In this document: positions 40,443 through 51,880 of the stretch, one piece after another | How positions within the stretch are numbered: position 1 is the stretch's first letter | Layout: each line of letters starts with the position of its first letter | Assembly (NCBI GenBank): GCA_958450365.1 | Contig: CAUEEP010000917.1 | Coordinates: forward strand, 1,140,001 to 1,204,000 | Reading direction: 5' to 3' | From: Mesorhabditis belari | Taxonomy: Eukaryota; Nematoda; Chromadorea; Rhabditida; Rhabditidae | DNA: 64,000 nt | Program-made: the position numbers and the translations under genes | The notes under the pieces: generated by a model | Databases searched by the model: none | Told to the model about the DNA's origin: nothing | Seen by the model: the letters and a program-made list of their open reading frames with translations, nothing else

Positions 40443-41060
40443 AAACGAGGGGACGAGAAATCGATGAGATTTTGCGATTTTCGATAAAAATGTTTCAGTT
40501 TTGGCTTCCAGATTGGCTAATTTACATTTAAAAATGGGTATTTTACGTGTAAATTGAGCGTCAAATCGATCGGAGAAAAATCACAGACAAAAACCTGAAT
40601 ACAGTAGATTTGCATATAAAAAGTGTCTGATTTCTGTAAAATGTCTACTGCGTTCCAGATTGGCTAATTTGCATTTAAAAATGGGTATTTTACATGTAAA
40701 TTGAACGTCAAATCGATCCGAGAAAAATCGCCCCGAATACAGTAGTTGCTACAATAGGGCGGTTATTTTTAAAAAAAAAAAGGGTTCCGATAAGGTTAAT
40801 TAAATATAAAAAAAGGGAGTTTTAATTTAAATTGGGGGGGAACGGACCGGGGAAAAAAAAAAGACAAAACCCGGATACAGTCGATTTGCATATGTGATTA
40901 CTGTAAAATGTCTACTGCGTTCCAGATCGGCTGATTTGCATTTAAAATTTTGTATTTCACATGCAAATTGCTGAAAATTGACTTTGAGAAAGCGATATTT
41001 ACAAAAAAAAACAAAATGAACAAAATGAAACGAAGGAAATGACCGAAAAATTAGCACAAA
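40443..41060. other. convergent intergenic region between CEP104-like and SLC6 genes
   Basis: It holds two to three ~147-bp units (TTCCAGATTGGCTAATTTGC, then TTTAAAAATGGGTATTTTAC, then GTAAATTGA, then CGTCAAATCGAT) starting near 40501, 40648 and, more decayed, 40915. There is also an odd homopolymer-rich stretch at 40760-40870. No gene is seen. Confidence 0.6.
40760..40870. other. homopolymer-rich segment, possible consensus error
   Basis: Runs such as aaaaaaaaaaaggg, aaaaaaaggg and attgggggggg break into a satellite-like unit whose other copies lack them. It resembles the odd segments at 7780-7860 and 9955-10125. Confidence 0.4.
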
Positions 41061-44000
41061 TCAATCGAATAGCATTTGTAGCCGACACCGTACCCGTTCG
41101 AAGGGCGTCAATTTCGCGGCGATTCTCTTATTTTCCTCGGCGATGCGCAGTGCCGCCGGGTGTTTCGGATGAACGGTGAAGAGGGCGGAGATCGGCTGTA
41201 AATTGGGGCTTTTTCTCGACAAGATCGCCATTTTTCAATGCAAATTGGCCCATCTGGGGTGCACGGGACCGTTTGAAAGCGTCAAATGTTTTTTTAATCC
41301 GCAATTTTGGTCTGGCTGACTGGGCGTACGGTATCCGGCCCAATTCACAGTCAATTTGCATTTAATAATTCATTTTTAAATGTAAATTAGCCGATCTGGA
41401 AGTCAGGTTTTTGAATGGCGTCATAAAAAACTCGAAATTCTATTGTCGGCGTTTCGTGCTGCTAAAAGGTGCTCCTTTTACCGTAGTACATATACGTCTG
41501 ACGATAAAATTTGCATTTATAAAAAATCAGACATTTGTAGAATGTTGCCTGCGTTCCAGATTGGAGAATTTGCATTTAAAAATGGATATATTATGTGCAA
41601 CTGAGGGTGAAATGGCTGCGAATTGGCTCTGTGAGCAATTACAGTAACCCGATTCACCGTAGCGTTCACAATTTTTTTGATTTCTACATTACCTCATTCC
41701 TTTGCCTGCTCTTCACAAAGTTGATCACGAAGAATGCGGGGATAAAAAGAAGAACGGAAAAGCTGAGAAACCAGCCGAAAACCTCGGTCCACATCGGGAA
41801 GATGACGTCACTGAATCGGATTCGATTGAAATTTGAGCCCAAAAATGGGAAATACTTTAGAAATTTCAATGCCAAGCGTCGATCTGGAGCACACAGTATG
41901 ATACTAGTGTACCAGAAAAGTGCGTTTACGAAATTTCACCTAGCAGTACACTACGCTTCAAATGACAAGTCTAAAAACCTCTTAGAATTTGTCTATTTTT
42001 ACTTTTTTGTACTCTGTGCGTTCCAGATCCGTGCTTTTTCATGTTTTTGGAAGGCATTCATATGTAGATTTTAGCTTAAACCGCTTGAGATCACTCTCAC
42101 TTGGGTTTCTCTCCGTATTTCATCTTTTGCGTGACTCGATCAATTCCAAGCGTCGATCTGGAGCGCACAGTATCATACTAGTGTGCCAGAAAGGCGCGTT
42201 TACAAAATTCCACCTAACAGTACACTACGCTACAAATGACAAGTCTAAAAAGCTCTTAGAATTTGTCAATTTTTACTTTTTTGTACTCTGTGCGTTCCAG
42301 ATCCGTACTTTTTCATGTTTTTGGAAAGCATTCATATGTAGATTTTAGCTTAAACCGCTCACTTTGGTGCCTCTCCGTATTTCATCTTTTGCGTGACTCG
42401 ATGCTCGACAACAGCATAGAGAATGAGCTATTGATTTTCTGAATTGAATTCCCACTAATAGCAAACCACTAACAGCCCTGGAGCCGCGTACATCCAATTA
42501 CATAAAAAGTAGAGACCAGTTGGTCCGACGATTTTCTGGAGAATCGAATTTTTCTCTCTTTTCCCGAGAATTTCCTCGAGATCACGCTTGAAGTGATGAA
42601 TGCCTAAAAAGTGGATAAAAACTACCGTAATCCTCGTAAAATGACCGTAAACATAGCAAACGAGAAACACTTCGGCTAAAATTAGCAAAACGAGCGCGAA
42701 ACCGCCGACACTCGCGTCGAACATTGTGAACCAATAGACACCGTGCTAGAAAAACGAGTTGAGAAGGAAATAGTCGCTAGAATAGTTTCTGTGACATCCA
42801 GATTGGTTTTTTATAAAACTATCAACCCAACAGGACAACAGGATTATCGATAAAACTCGAGTGTTTAAAAATCAGAAAAACGCATTTGTCCATATTAGCG
42901 TTTGGACTTTTTGAAAGCTCTGGGTAGCTGCTGTGAGTTCCAGCTTGGACTTTGGTGCAAATTTGGAGGGTGTTGTATACGGAAAAGCTAGAGTAATCGA
43001 GGGATCAAGTGAGTCACTGGATTTACAGCTGATTCTCTGGATGAAGGGTCGGCTTTCGGCTTAGCATTGGTCTATCTGGAAAGCACACTAGAGTTGGGTT
43101 GGGTTGGGTTGGGTGATTTCTTGTTTTCTCAAAATTTCTCTACCCCAGTGCACATGACGATCGTGCAAATGAACATAAAAAAGCAAAAAGCCCAATTGAG
43201 AGTTTGGCGTCGTTTCGCGAGAAATGGACTGAAATCGCATAAACAAGTGATCGTCGATTGGAGGTTTACTGAAAAGAATTCGCTTTAAAAGAGGCTTCAT
43301 TGTAGTTGTTGTTCTAGTTCTAGTTCTAGTTCTAGTTCTAGTTCTTGTTCTAGTTCTTGTTCTTGTTCTTCTTCTTCTTCTTCTTCTTGTTGTTGTTGTT
43401 GTTGTTGTTCTTCTTCTTCTTCTTCTTCTTCTTTTTTTCCAATCTTCCCCTACCAACAACAGAGCTCATTCCCAGCAACGCCAACATCAAAAAGAACAGA
43501 AACATCCACAACCATGGAAGCCACATTTCAGCTATCGCTTGCGGATAGGCGACAAAAGCCAGAGTCGTCCCTGAATGTGACACTTTAAAGGATGACTTTA
43601 AATTAAAACTTTAAAGGATGACCGGACTACCGTACTCGTAACCCATTGCAATAAATCGATTTTTGTCAAAAATGAAAATTCTATGATTCTAAACAATACC
43701 AATTTTTACATGACATCCAACTAAGAAAATCTCAAAGTTTCTTTAAAATCTGTCTACTCAAAAAAAAGTTAAGTGCATGAAAACGTTTCTAGGCGATTTC
43801 TTTCAAAAACTGCAACATTTCAACTAAAAGCTAGGGTAGGTTAGGGTGCTGGCTTAGGCTTAAGCTTAGACTTAGGCTCAGACTTAGGCTTAGGCTTAGG
43901 CTTAAGCTTAGGTTTAGGCTTAGGCTTAGGCTTAGGCTTCGGCCTATTGTAGCCTTACACTAGGCTTGTCTATCGATGCTTCAGGGCAGCTAAAGCCCCA

Positions 44001-47000
44001 TGAGCCAGATTCTAAGCCAAGTCAAGAGTCAGAGTGAAGGCAAGTCTTGACTCAAGTTCAAGGCTGAGAGGCAGAAGATAACAGAGCTGACAGGCAGAAG
44101 ATTCCCGTCTGTCTGCTTGCTGTTCTTCGGTCTGTGAACGGAGTTTTGCCCTCGTTTTGCTGTATTGTTGATGCTGACCTTCTCTAACGACTTTCTCGAC
44201 CGGTTGATTGGTTTTCACGGACAAATAGCCGAGAATCGAGAAGACGGCCACTCCGCCGAATACCGACATGAAAGCGTCGGCAAAAACGACAAAGCAAGCG
44301 TCCTAGAGTTTAGAATGATTGAAGATTGAATGATCTAGAGATCTAGAGTTTAGATGATTAAAGATCTAGAGATTAAGAGCTTAGATGATTGAAGATTTAT
44401 GGAAATACTAGTCTCACTTCAGCAATTCATTTTTTTTTATTTTTTTTTTTGAGAAAATCTAGTAAAATTTTTGCCATTCTAATAGAATGCTAGTAGAAAA
44501 AAAGCTCAACTTAGTAACTTAGTACTAGATCGACATTAGTACTAGATTTGAGGCTTCGATTAGAACATCATGAAACATCTATCTATTAAATTGGTGAATT
44601 GATACCTGCGGGACTTTGAAGCCCGCAGTTTTCAATTCAAGAATCCAATCGTTACATCTTTCTATTTACATCTTTTTATTTACATCTTTTTATTTACATC
44701 AAACATTTTACTGTAATTGCAGCTGACTTAAATGCTCACCAAAAAGCAGTTGTGCTTTCTCGGATTGAATGAAGCCATCGATGGCATTCCACCGAAACCG
44801 ATTGACAGAGAGAAACACATTTGGATTAGAGCGGATTTCCAAGTCTAAAGGAGATTGATTTGGTCATACCCTTGGCTATCTTGACACTGTTGCAACCTTC
44901 ACCCGGCAGCAACAAGACCACGGTCTCCATGTGGATCAGATTCGACCCACAGCTCTGACAGGTTAGATCAGATTAGACCCACAGCTTTACAGGCCTAGAC
45001 TCTACAGGCCTAGACTCTACAGGCCTAGACTCTATAGGCCCCAAGGCCTCTTACAGGCCCTTACAGGCCCTGAGAACTGAATCCCTGTGGAAAGAACTTC
45101 AGCTGAGATCGTAGTTACTTGATATTCTGCTAGCTTCCCGAAATCTGGACTGAAATAAGCTTTTAGGCCTTTCCCGGCGCCTTCCAGTGTCAACCCTTGC
45201 ACAAAGAGGATACCTAAACTTATTGATATTTTGAGATTTCGTGTCGAACCTCTTACCCACAATGACGTACGGAACGACAGTCGTGATGTACGAGATTTTC
45301 CCCATGAATTCAACGCCTTTCCATAGAATTACACCGCACAAAATCCACAACGCTTGCATGATCACTAGAAAGTTGGGAAATGATAATGGAGAACTGAGGA
45401 AACTGAGGGCTGCTGTGTTTTCCAGATTGGACAAAAATTTGAAAAGATTTGAAATTGGCTTAGCCACGGCTTCTAAATTGCGGAGATAAGGATTGGGTCA
45501 AGGTCCGAACGAAATTCTCGGTATTTTACTCCCCGAAATCGCTCAAAATCTTACATGACATCCAGATCGACCAAAAATTTAAAAAGATTTGAAATTGGCT
45601 TGGCCACGGCTTCGAAATTGTGGAGAAAAGGATTGGGTCAAGGTAGGAACGAAATTCTTGGCATTTTACTCCCGAAATCGCTCAAAATCTTGCATGATAT
45701 CCAGATCGGCCAAAAATTTGAAAAGATTTGAAATTGGCTTGACCAGGGCTTCTAAATTGCGGAGAAAAGGATTGGGTCAAGGTAAGAACGAAATTCTCGG
45801 TATTTCACTGCCCGAAATCGCTCAAAATCTTGCATGACATCCAGATCGGTCAAAAATTTGAAAAAAAGCGACAAATCTCAAGTTTCAACTCACCAAACAG
45901 CGGCCAATTCATGGTGATCTCTCCGCTAAAGTCTGGGCTCCTTTTGATGATGTACTGACTGAAATTTATGGTCAGAAAAGCAATTTGAGAAGAGAAAAAA
46001 ACTCGAAATAGAGCTCGGCGGGCACGATGAGATTCGTGATATTTGTAATGCAGTCTAAAATGTCGACAATTTTCTGGGTTACTGTAACCGATTTGGGTTC
46101 AGCGGTCAGAACCGCTGTCTTTGCTGTCTTACCGGTTGAATTCGAGTCACATATTGTATTCTGGAGTGCACCAAGAGAGCATACTGAAATTTGAGTCATT
46201 TTAGTGGATATAATTTTTTGGGTGTACGGTAGTTTGGTCAATTTTTAGGATTACGGTAATAAGTCGAATTTTGCTTTAGAAAACGCATTTAGAGGATGAT
46301 GTGATATCCAGATCGGCTAAAAATATGAAAATATTTGAAAGCAGATGGATGGAGGCTTTTAAAAGTCGATGGGAGAGTTTCGGGGGTTACGGTAGTTCTA
46401 GAGACTACGACAGCTTACTGTAGTTGGTTCCATGGGAGACGAATCTTTTGCTCTCACAGTTGACAATGTTTTCCCAGCCGCCAGTGACGATCTCGATTCT
46501 GAAACGACTCAGAAAAATGGCAAAAGTCTAACTACATTTAAAATCCGACTACAGTACATTCTCTGACGAAAAGCATTGCATTTAAAAGTTTAAAAGACTC
46601 AGAAAAATGTGCAGAATTTGAATAACGAGATTTCTATACGAAAAAGATTGAATTTCATTGAATTTCATTGAATTTAATTGAATTTCAACAAACTCTAATC
46701 GACTCTCTCTTGAACTTTTACGGAATGAAAGGTATTTACTTGATTATCTCAAAAATTTGCTTTTGAAAACTATAGTTCCTTTATAGTTCATATTTAGTTC
46801 CTTTATAGTTCCTTTATAGTTCCTTTATAGTTCCTTTATAGTTCCTTTATAGTTCCTATAGAAAGCTCTATATAACGAGATTTTTCTGATCTCTTCCATT
46901 CCATTACAGAGAGTCGACTTTAGTCTCATTTTGATCTCTTCCATTCCATTATCGACTTTAGTCTAATTTTGAAAGCCCTCACAAATACATAACCACCCAT

Positions 47001-48864
47001 CCAACAATCACAAAATAATAAATTGTCAATTGGGTCGACAAGCCAGCCATCGTGAAACCAATGCCTGAAATAATGGATTCAGATTCGGCAAGATTCCAGA
47101 GTACAATAGATTCCAGAACATTCTTTTTGAGGCTTCAACTAGGCCAGGCTAGTGGAAACGAATTTTGATATAAGCCTTTTTGAGAAGAGAAACCTATCGT
47201 AGTCTAGACTCAAGCCTGGACTAGAAGAGAATCTTTAGAAGCCTATAAAGAAGTTAAAGCCTCTAAGCCTCTAAAGAAGCTAAAGCCTCTAAAGAAGCTA
47301 AAGCCTCTAAAGAAGCTAAGGCCTCTAAAAAGCCTCTAAAGAAGCTCTTCTAGTGTTTCCCATTGCCAAAAGCTGGGTCAGACTGGGGAAAGCATAAAAC
47401 CAGGATTAGACCGAGATACTTCAGCTTTGCCAGGCTTGGCCTTGAAAACTTGGCTCAGATCTTGACCGATTTGATTAAGCCTTGGACCGGGAGCAAGCCA
47501 AAGACTTGCGGCAGAGCAAACCAAGCTTTTGACTTGCTAATGAGGTAGATCATCTCAGCACTGACCTTGAAACGCGGGCGCATATGTGTAGTACAGCTTT
47601 GAGGTGCCCTTTTGCACGAATTGTCCAAGTGCGAACTCGAAATAGAGCATCGGCAGGCCGAAGACAATCGAACAGCACAGATAGGGGATAAGGAAGGCAC
47701 CTGGGGGTACGGTATTTTATCCAAATTTATTTTATTTTAGAGTTACAGAAGTCAGAAAAACCCTTATCATTTGAATAACTTTATTTCTGGTGATCGAAAT
47801 TTCAAAATTCTTTCAAATTCACGTAAGCTGGATGTCACACTACGCTTTGTATTTTTTAGTTTTCTTTAAATCCAAAAAATCAGTGCACTAGAATGAGTGA
47901 GTTTGGAAAAATCCAAAGTACACGAAAATCGAATTTAACGATTTCTATTTATGTGTCGTAACCGATTATGAATGAAATTTTTTTTGGCAAATCTTTCTAG
48001 TAGAGCAATCCTTTAATGTTTGAGGACAATATTATATCATCTTGTAGCGAATTGAATTCTCCGATTATGAATGAGTGGGTCTAGGAGCGTCCAACCATCA
48101 AGTCTTTAGTCTCATTCAACGCAGAATCATTGATAATTATGTTAAATTTTTGAAATTAGCAAGATTGGATGAAAAGAAAAAAAATTAGAGCAAAAAAAAA
48201 CTGTTTGTTCAAGAGGAAACTTTGAAGTCCCATAATTTTTTCCCTTTTTATCCAATCTTTCTAATTTCAAAAATTTAACATAATTATCAATGTTTCTGCG
48301 TTGAATGAGACTAAATACTTGATGTTTGGACGCTCCTAGACCCAGTCATTCATTAATCGGCTACGACATATGCACTCACCTCCACCATTCTCGTAGGCTA
48401 ATTTGGGGAAACGCCAAATATTCCCTAAACCGACGGCAAAGCCGATACACGTCAAAATGAAAGCGGCCGAAGAAGAGAAGCGCTCTCTGCTCTCTAAAAA
48501 GTGCTCGAAAGGGTTACGGTAATAATGAAAAAGACGGAAATGATGGAAAAGCTTTCAATTTGATTTCCCATCAAAAACTTCCGAGTTTTCCGCAAAAAGC
48601 AAAAACCTTTTTTGGCAGTGAACGGGATCGAACCCGGCACCTTTGGAGTGTCGTTTACTCGACGTTTACTGTCGTTTTCTGTCGTTTACTGACGTTTGAC
48701 AAAAACCCATTGCACCATAGTAACCAAAAAACGACTTTGAACGAATATTTCTGAATTTTCAACAGTTTACCCGCTTTCTCTTCATCATTCTCGCAATCCT
48801 GGGTCTCAGTCGGATGAACGCGATGCGATTTTTTCGAATAGCGATCTTTCATCGACATCGACAT
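41061..48864 (-). CDS. SLC6-family sodium/chloride-dependent transporter (SNF type)
   Basis: The model starts at 48864 ([20 protein letters not shown]). Exon 2 carries the TM1 hallmark [20 protein letters not shown]...AYENGGG, which includes the unwound sodium-site region. Later exons give [20 protein letters not shown] with FALGQF (TM2), [20 protein letters not shown] (TM3), a Cys-containing extracellular loop, [20 protein letters not shown] (TM4), VVPYVIVG then [20 protein letters not shown] (TM5 to EL3), [20 protein letters not shown] (TM7), [20 protein letters not shown] then [16 protein letters not shown] (TM8), [32 protein letters not shown], and [20 protein letters not shown] (TM12). 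It ends [17 protein letters not shown] at 41061. Substrate cannot be told: SLC6 members carry amines, GABA, betaine or amino acids. Exon borders in EL4 and TM6 are approximate. The introns are very repeat-rich (12-bp box, telomere-like repeats, MITE, tRNA-like sequence). Confidence 0.88.
41870..42404. repeat. direct duplication of ~265 bp in an SLC6 intron
   Basis: Two copies (about 41872-42133 and 42143-42404) both contain AAGCGTCGATCTGGAGC, CACTACGCT, TTTTTGTACTCTGTGCG and TCTCCGTATTTCATC. Each copy carries the 12-bp box twice in opposite directions (41883/42016 and 42157/42300), so each looks like a small element bounded by inverted boxes. Confidence 0.85.
43307..43440. repeat. trinucleotide/hexanucleotide microsatellite (GTTCTA, CTT, GTT)
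   Basis: Runs of gttctagttcta, then cttcttcttctt, then gttgttgttgtt, then cttcttctt lie in an intron next to the SLC6 TM8 exon. They create stop-free frames of Lys/Asn or Arg/Thr that are not coding. Confidence 0.92.
43848..43950. repeat. interstitial telomere-like (TTAGGC)n tract
   Basis: About 15 hexamers, most TTAGGC with TTAAGC, TTAGAC and CTCAGAC variants, lie in an SLC6 intron. TTAGGC is the nematode telomere repeat. The tract is degenerate and internal, so it is not a chromosome end. Confidence 0.85.
44340..44720. other. intronic sequence with short direct repeats
   Basis: Repeats of tctagagattagat-type words (44275-44390) and of cttttatttacat (44660-44695) are seen. No exon could be assigned within this stretch. 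Confidence 0.4.
45415..45870. repeat. ~140-bp tandem repeat array in an SLC6 intron
   Basis: Three full units and a partial unit share CCAGATCGGCCAAAAATTTG, AAAAGATTTGAAATTGGCTT, GCGGAGAAAAGGATTGGGTC and CGAAATCGCTCAAAATCT. The box at the unit start falls at 45415, 45555, 45694 and 45834 (spacings 140, 139, 140). Confidence 0.9.
46780..46860. repeat. (TAGTTCCTTTA)n 11-bp minisatellite
   Basis: About seven copies of tagttccttta lie in an SLC6 intron. Confidence 0.88.
47950..48370. mobile_element. MITE with long inverted repeats in SLC6 intron 2
   Basis: Outer ends TATGTGTCGTAACCGATTAT and its mirror ATCGGCTACGACATA bound the element. A second copy of the end sequence lies at ~48059. The arms then pair along TGGGTCTAGGAGCGTCCAA, TTTAGTCTCATTCAACGCAG and AATTATGTTAAATTTTTGAA. 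The centre is A/T-rich without coding. The left end looks as if ~110 bp were inserted into or duplicated next to it. Confidence 0.8.
48610..48729 (-). ncRNA. interrupted tRNA-like sequence
   Basis: On the minus strand there is an A-box-like ACTATGGTGCAATGGG, then ~60 bp of a short repeat (variants of GTAAACGACAG), then CACTCCAAAGG and a B-box T arm GCCGGGTTCGATCCCG ending CACTGCCA. Stems do not close properly and the anticodon arm is disrupted by the repeat. A tRNA pseudogene or SINE head is likelier than a working tRNA. Confidence 0.35.
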
Positions 48865-48910
48865 TAAAGAGCTCCTAAAATGATAAAAGAAGCTCTTTTA
48901 TATCTTTCAA

Positions 48911-49174
48911 TTAGGCTTAGGCTTAAGCTTAGGCTTAAGCTTAGGCTCAGGCTCAGGCTTAAGCTTAGACTTAGGCTTAGCCTTAGACTTAGTGCGAAGG
49001 CTAGCGGCTAGCGCCTCGCACTAAGTCTATTTGGGTTTGGGCTGAGCCCCCATTTTCTGGACCTCAGCCGGTTCTCGGAGCTAAGGGACACCCGTTTGGC
49101 GGTGTGCTTTGGAACCCAATGGGAGTGTGTTGAAAAAATTTCAGGTCGATTTAGGCTTAGGCTTAGGCTTAGGC
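48911..49174. mobile_element. telomere-repeat-bounded element with palindromic core (copy 1)
   Basis: TTAGGC-type hexamers at 48911-48990 and 49150-49174 enclose a core. The core begins with a near-perfect palindrome, AGTGCGAAGGCTAGCGGCTA then GCGCCTCGCACT (48991-49022), followed by AAGTCTATTTGGGT and CCCCCATTTTCTGGA. A second copy with the same order lies in a catalase intron (62983-63169). No ORF is seen. This copy lies just upstream of the SLC6 gene. Confidence 0.75.
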
Positions 49175-50465
49175 ATATGTGTAGTACAGCTTTGAGGATC
49201 TTTTATATCTATGAAGATCTTTTATATCTTTCTTATCTTTATATCTTTCTTATCTTTAGATCTTTTTTATCTTTAGATCTTTCATCGAGAAGAGCTCTTA
49301 AAATGATAAAAGAAGCTCTAAAAGAAGCTCTAAAAGAGCTCTCAAAAATGATTCTTTCAAAATTCAAAGAGAAAAAACTTTTTCTAAATTTACTTCCTTA
49401 AAAAATGAATGAAAAATGAAGGAAATTTCAAGGAAAAAAGCTTTTGGTTGTTGATTTCGTTTTGATCATTTTGATGATCGAAAACGAGGTGTTCATGCTT
49501 TTTTAAATGAGCCATCCATAAAGCAAAGCATTTCCCCTTTCGAAGACAAAATATAAATGTTTCTTTTGGTGATGAAGATGAAGAAATTTTTGATTTAAAA
49601 TTCCATAACTGGAATCCATTCATTCTTGTTGATTTTGATTGAAAAATGTGGAAATTTGGTGAAATTTTTCACTCTAATTAAACCAGTAAATGGTTTATTA
49701 AAAATAAATCTAACTAAACCATTTTATTTGTAAATTTTTCGATTTTCTTTTCAACATCGCAAAAACGAAAATGCTAACAATAGAAACGAATTTGCGTTGT
49801 CTGCTAGAGTCGAAACGTAGCACGTTGTCGGTTTTTTTAATGCTTGGGACGAATGCTGGGGACGAATGCTTGGGAAAAGGCGTTGTGGAGTTGCCGAGTT
49901 GAAAATCTTAACCCCGTCATTTTTTTACAGACAAAGTAATGTCAATGAAAGATCTAACGAAACGATATTAATTCAATCTGTCATACGTTCTGAAGAAATG
50001 AAATAGATATTCAATTATATTCAACAATCAGCATTCATAGTAAAGATATTTAATACAAAATTTATTAACATTAATAAAGAAAGCAACAAATAAATGGGCC
50101 TCAACAACATTAATTTGAAGACGATGTGGTTGCCAAAGTTGTTAAGAGGCCAGGCCTCGTGAAGAGCACCTAAAAATCAAAAAAAAACTAAAAAAACCGA
50201 TATATCGGATAACAAATTATAAAAAATATATGTTAACATGACGCAATTTTAAGTATTATATAAATATCTTGCTTATTAAAAAGATAAATCAGCTACACAT
50301 TCATATACTTTATAAATTAGCTGTAATTAGATAAATAAAATATCAATAACGCTTACATTTAGTATAAATCAATTCTTATATACCATGCTAAAATAAAAGC
50401 CCATAGAACGAATCAATTTCCGTGATCGAAACTATCAATTTTTACCGGGAAAAAAACTCCACCTT
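49175..50465. other. intergenic region upstream of SLC6 and downstream of gene D
   Basis: A/T-rich DNA with short repeats (cttttatatcttt near 49190-49270, aaaagaagctctaaaagaag near 49310-49340). No supported gene. The promoter of the SLC6 gene and the 3' UTR of gene D should lie here. Confidence 0.45.
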
Positions 50466-51880
50466 TCAAACTTCAACATAGCGCACGGTACGAAGAGCCA
50501 TAATCAATTCAGCCTTCTTAACACAACCATCAAAAATCATGTAAAAGTCCACTTCTGGTCCGTTGATGTAACGTTGAGTCTGGGGATTTCTTTCCTAAAA
50601 ACAAATTGATTGAAATTGAATTAAAAACAAATATAAATTCAAAAAAGAGAATGTTCAACCTGAAGCGTCACACCCTTTACCAGCAGGTGTTGCCAATGAC
50701 GTGGAGTTTGTGCTCGCTCAAGCATCTTTATGGTCCATTCTCTTGCTTGATTGCCCCGAGGGTGCGCAAAACGGTACACCGCCCCTTCAAAGGTGATCTC
50801 GAAATGTTGAGCAGTGACATTCATCGCTGTATATTCCGAATCGAAGAATAAACGCACTGGTGGATCAGGGTTCAGAAGCGCCATGTTAGCACTAAAATAA
50901 AAAGTTCAATGATAGAATTTTATATTAATTTGACAATTAATAAGGAAAATGCGAATATCTAATGAAAATTCATAATAAAGCATCAAGAAATAAAGAAATT
51001 TTTAACTGAAATATCAAGAAATAAGAAATTTTTACGTGAACTAGTTTATGAATAAATCAATTTTTTTGAATTTTAGATTAATGTTGAACTCATAATACCG
51101 TATTGCAAATGAAAATCAAATCAGAGGAACTAACGTGTTGGTATCGTCATCATCTTCCTCGAACGAATCATCTTCAGAGTCGGTCGCAGTCTCACAAGTG
51201 GGAATTTTCAACTAAACTTGCATTTTTTGATAAATGATAAAATTAATCAGATGTAGGAAAAATTGGTTGATAATTAAACCTTCGATCTAGGTGCCAGATT
51301 AAAGGAGATTATTTTAAGCCGAATCATCTTGAAATTTTAACCATACACAAAGGTAAATAAGGTATCTACTCAATACTCTAAAACAATTTAAAGCAGGAGC
51401 AAAATCACAAAAAAGGAAAAGAAAACCTGCTCATAATTGGCCACCGTTTTCAGTTTGATGACAAAATCGCTCAAGATTCCCAGGTCCTCGAATTGCGCAC
51501 AAAAATCCACCACATGAAAGCCAAACCAAGTGTCATTCGCATTTGTTGACTGAAAAACAGACCAATAAATGAGTTAAATATGCCTTAATTTTTAGAAATA
51601 ATGATCATCCTGTAATAGAAAATAAGTGAACAAAGTTCTCCCAGATCAAACACGGATTTCATTTAGAAAAAAGTAAGAAAACCCTACCTGTAGAACCATT
51701 TCAGGTAAAGTAAGCTGAATCTTAGGAACCGTGTTGACAAAAAAGTTCCGATTTTTGCCATTTAGAGGGTAAGCGAGACGGAAAGGTTTCGAGTCATGAA
51801 CGATCTCCAAATATTCGAGTTCCACCTTGAAAGAATCGAAATCTTTGAAGAAACACAGTTGAGGTCGCATCTTGATAGCT
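50466..51880 (-). CDS. unrecognised protein with two related halves
   Basis: Five exons read on the minus strand: 51880-51693 (ATG at 51870), ~51550-51428, ~51214-51136, 50891-50659 and 50594-50466. Half one contains LCFFKDFDSFKVELEYLEIV, FRLAYPLNGKNRNFFVNTVP and, after an intron, ANDTWFGFHVVDFCAQFEDL. Half two contains VRLFFDSEYTAMNVTAQHFE, YRFAHPRGNQAREWTIKMLE and, after an intron, RYINGPEVDFYMIFDGCVKK. The halves align (xLxFF...FRxAxPxxxxxR..., an intron after a Leu-Gln, then ...VDFxxxF), so one domain of ~110 residues has been duplicated. An acidic hinge (SEDDSFEEDDDD) joins them. An acceptor ttttttcag ends 10 bases before the ATG. I know no family with this pattern and propose no function. 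Confidence 0.6.

Noticed and set aside
43088..43583. Poly-Lys/Asn, Arg/Thr and Phe/Leu ORFs
   Set aside because: They arise from the CTT/GTT microsatellite in an SLC6 intron; the real coding part is only the TM8 exon.
48911..49174. A chromosome end (telomere)
   Set aside because: Arrays are short, degenerate and followed by ordinary genes on both sides.
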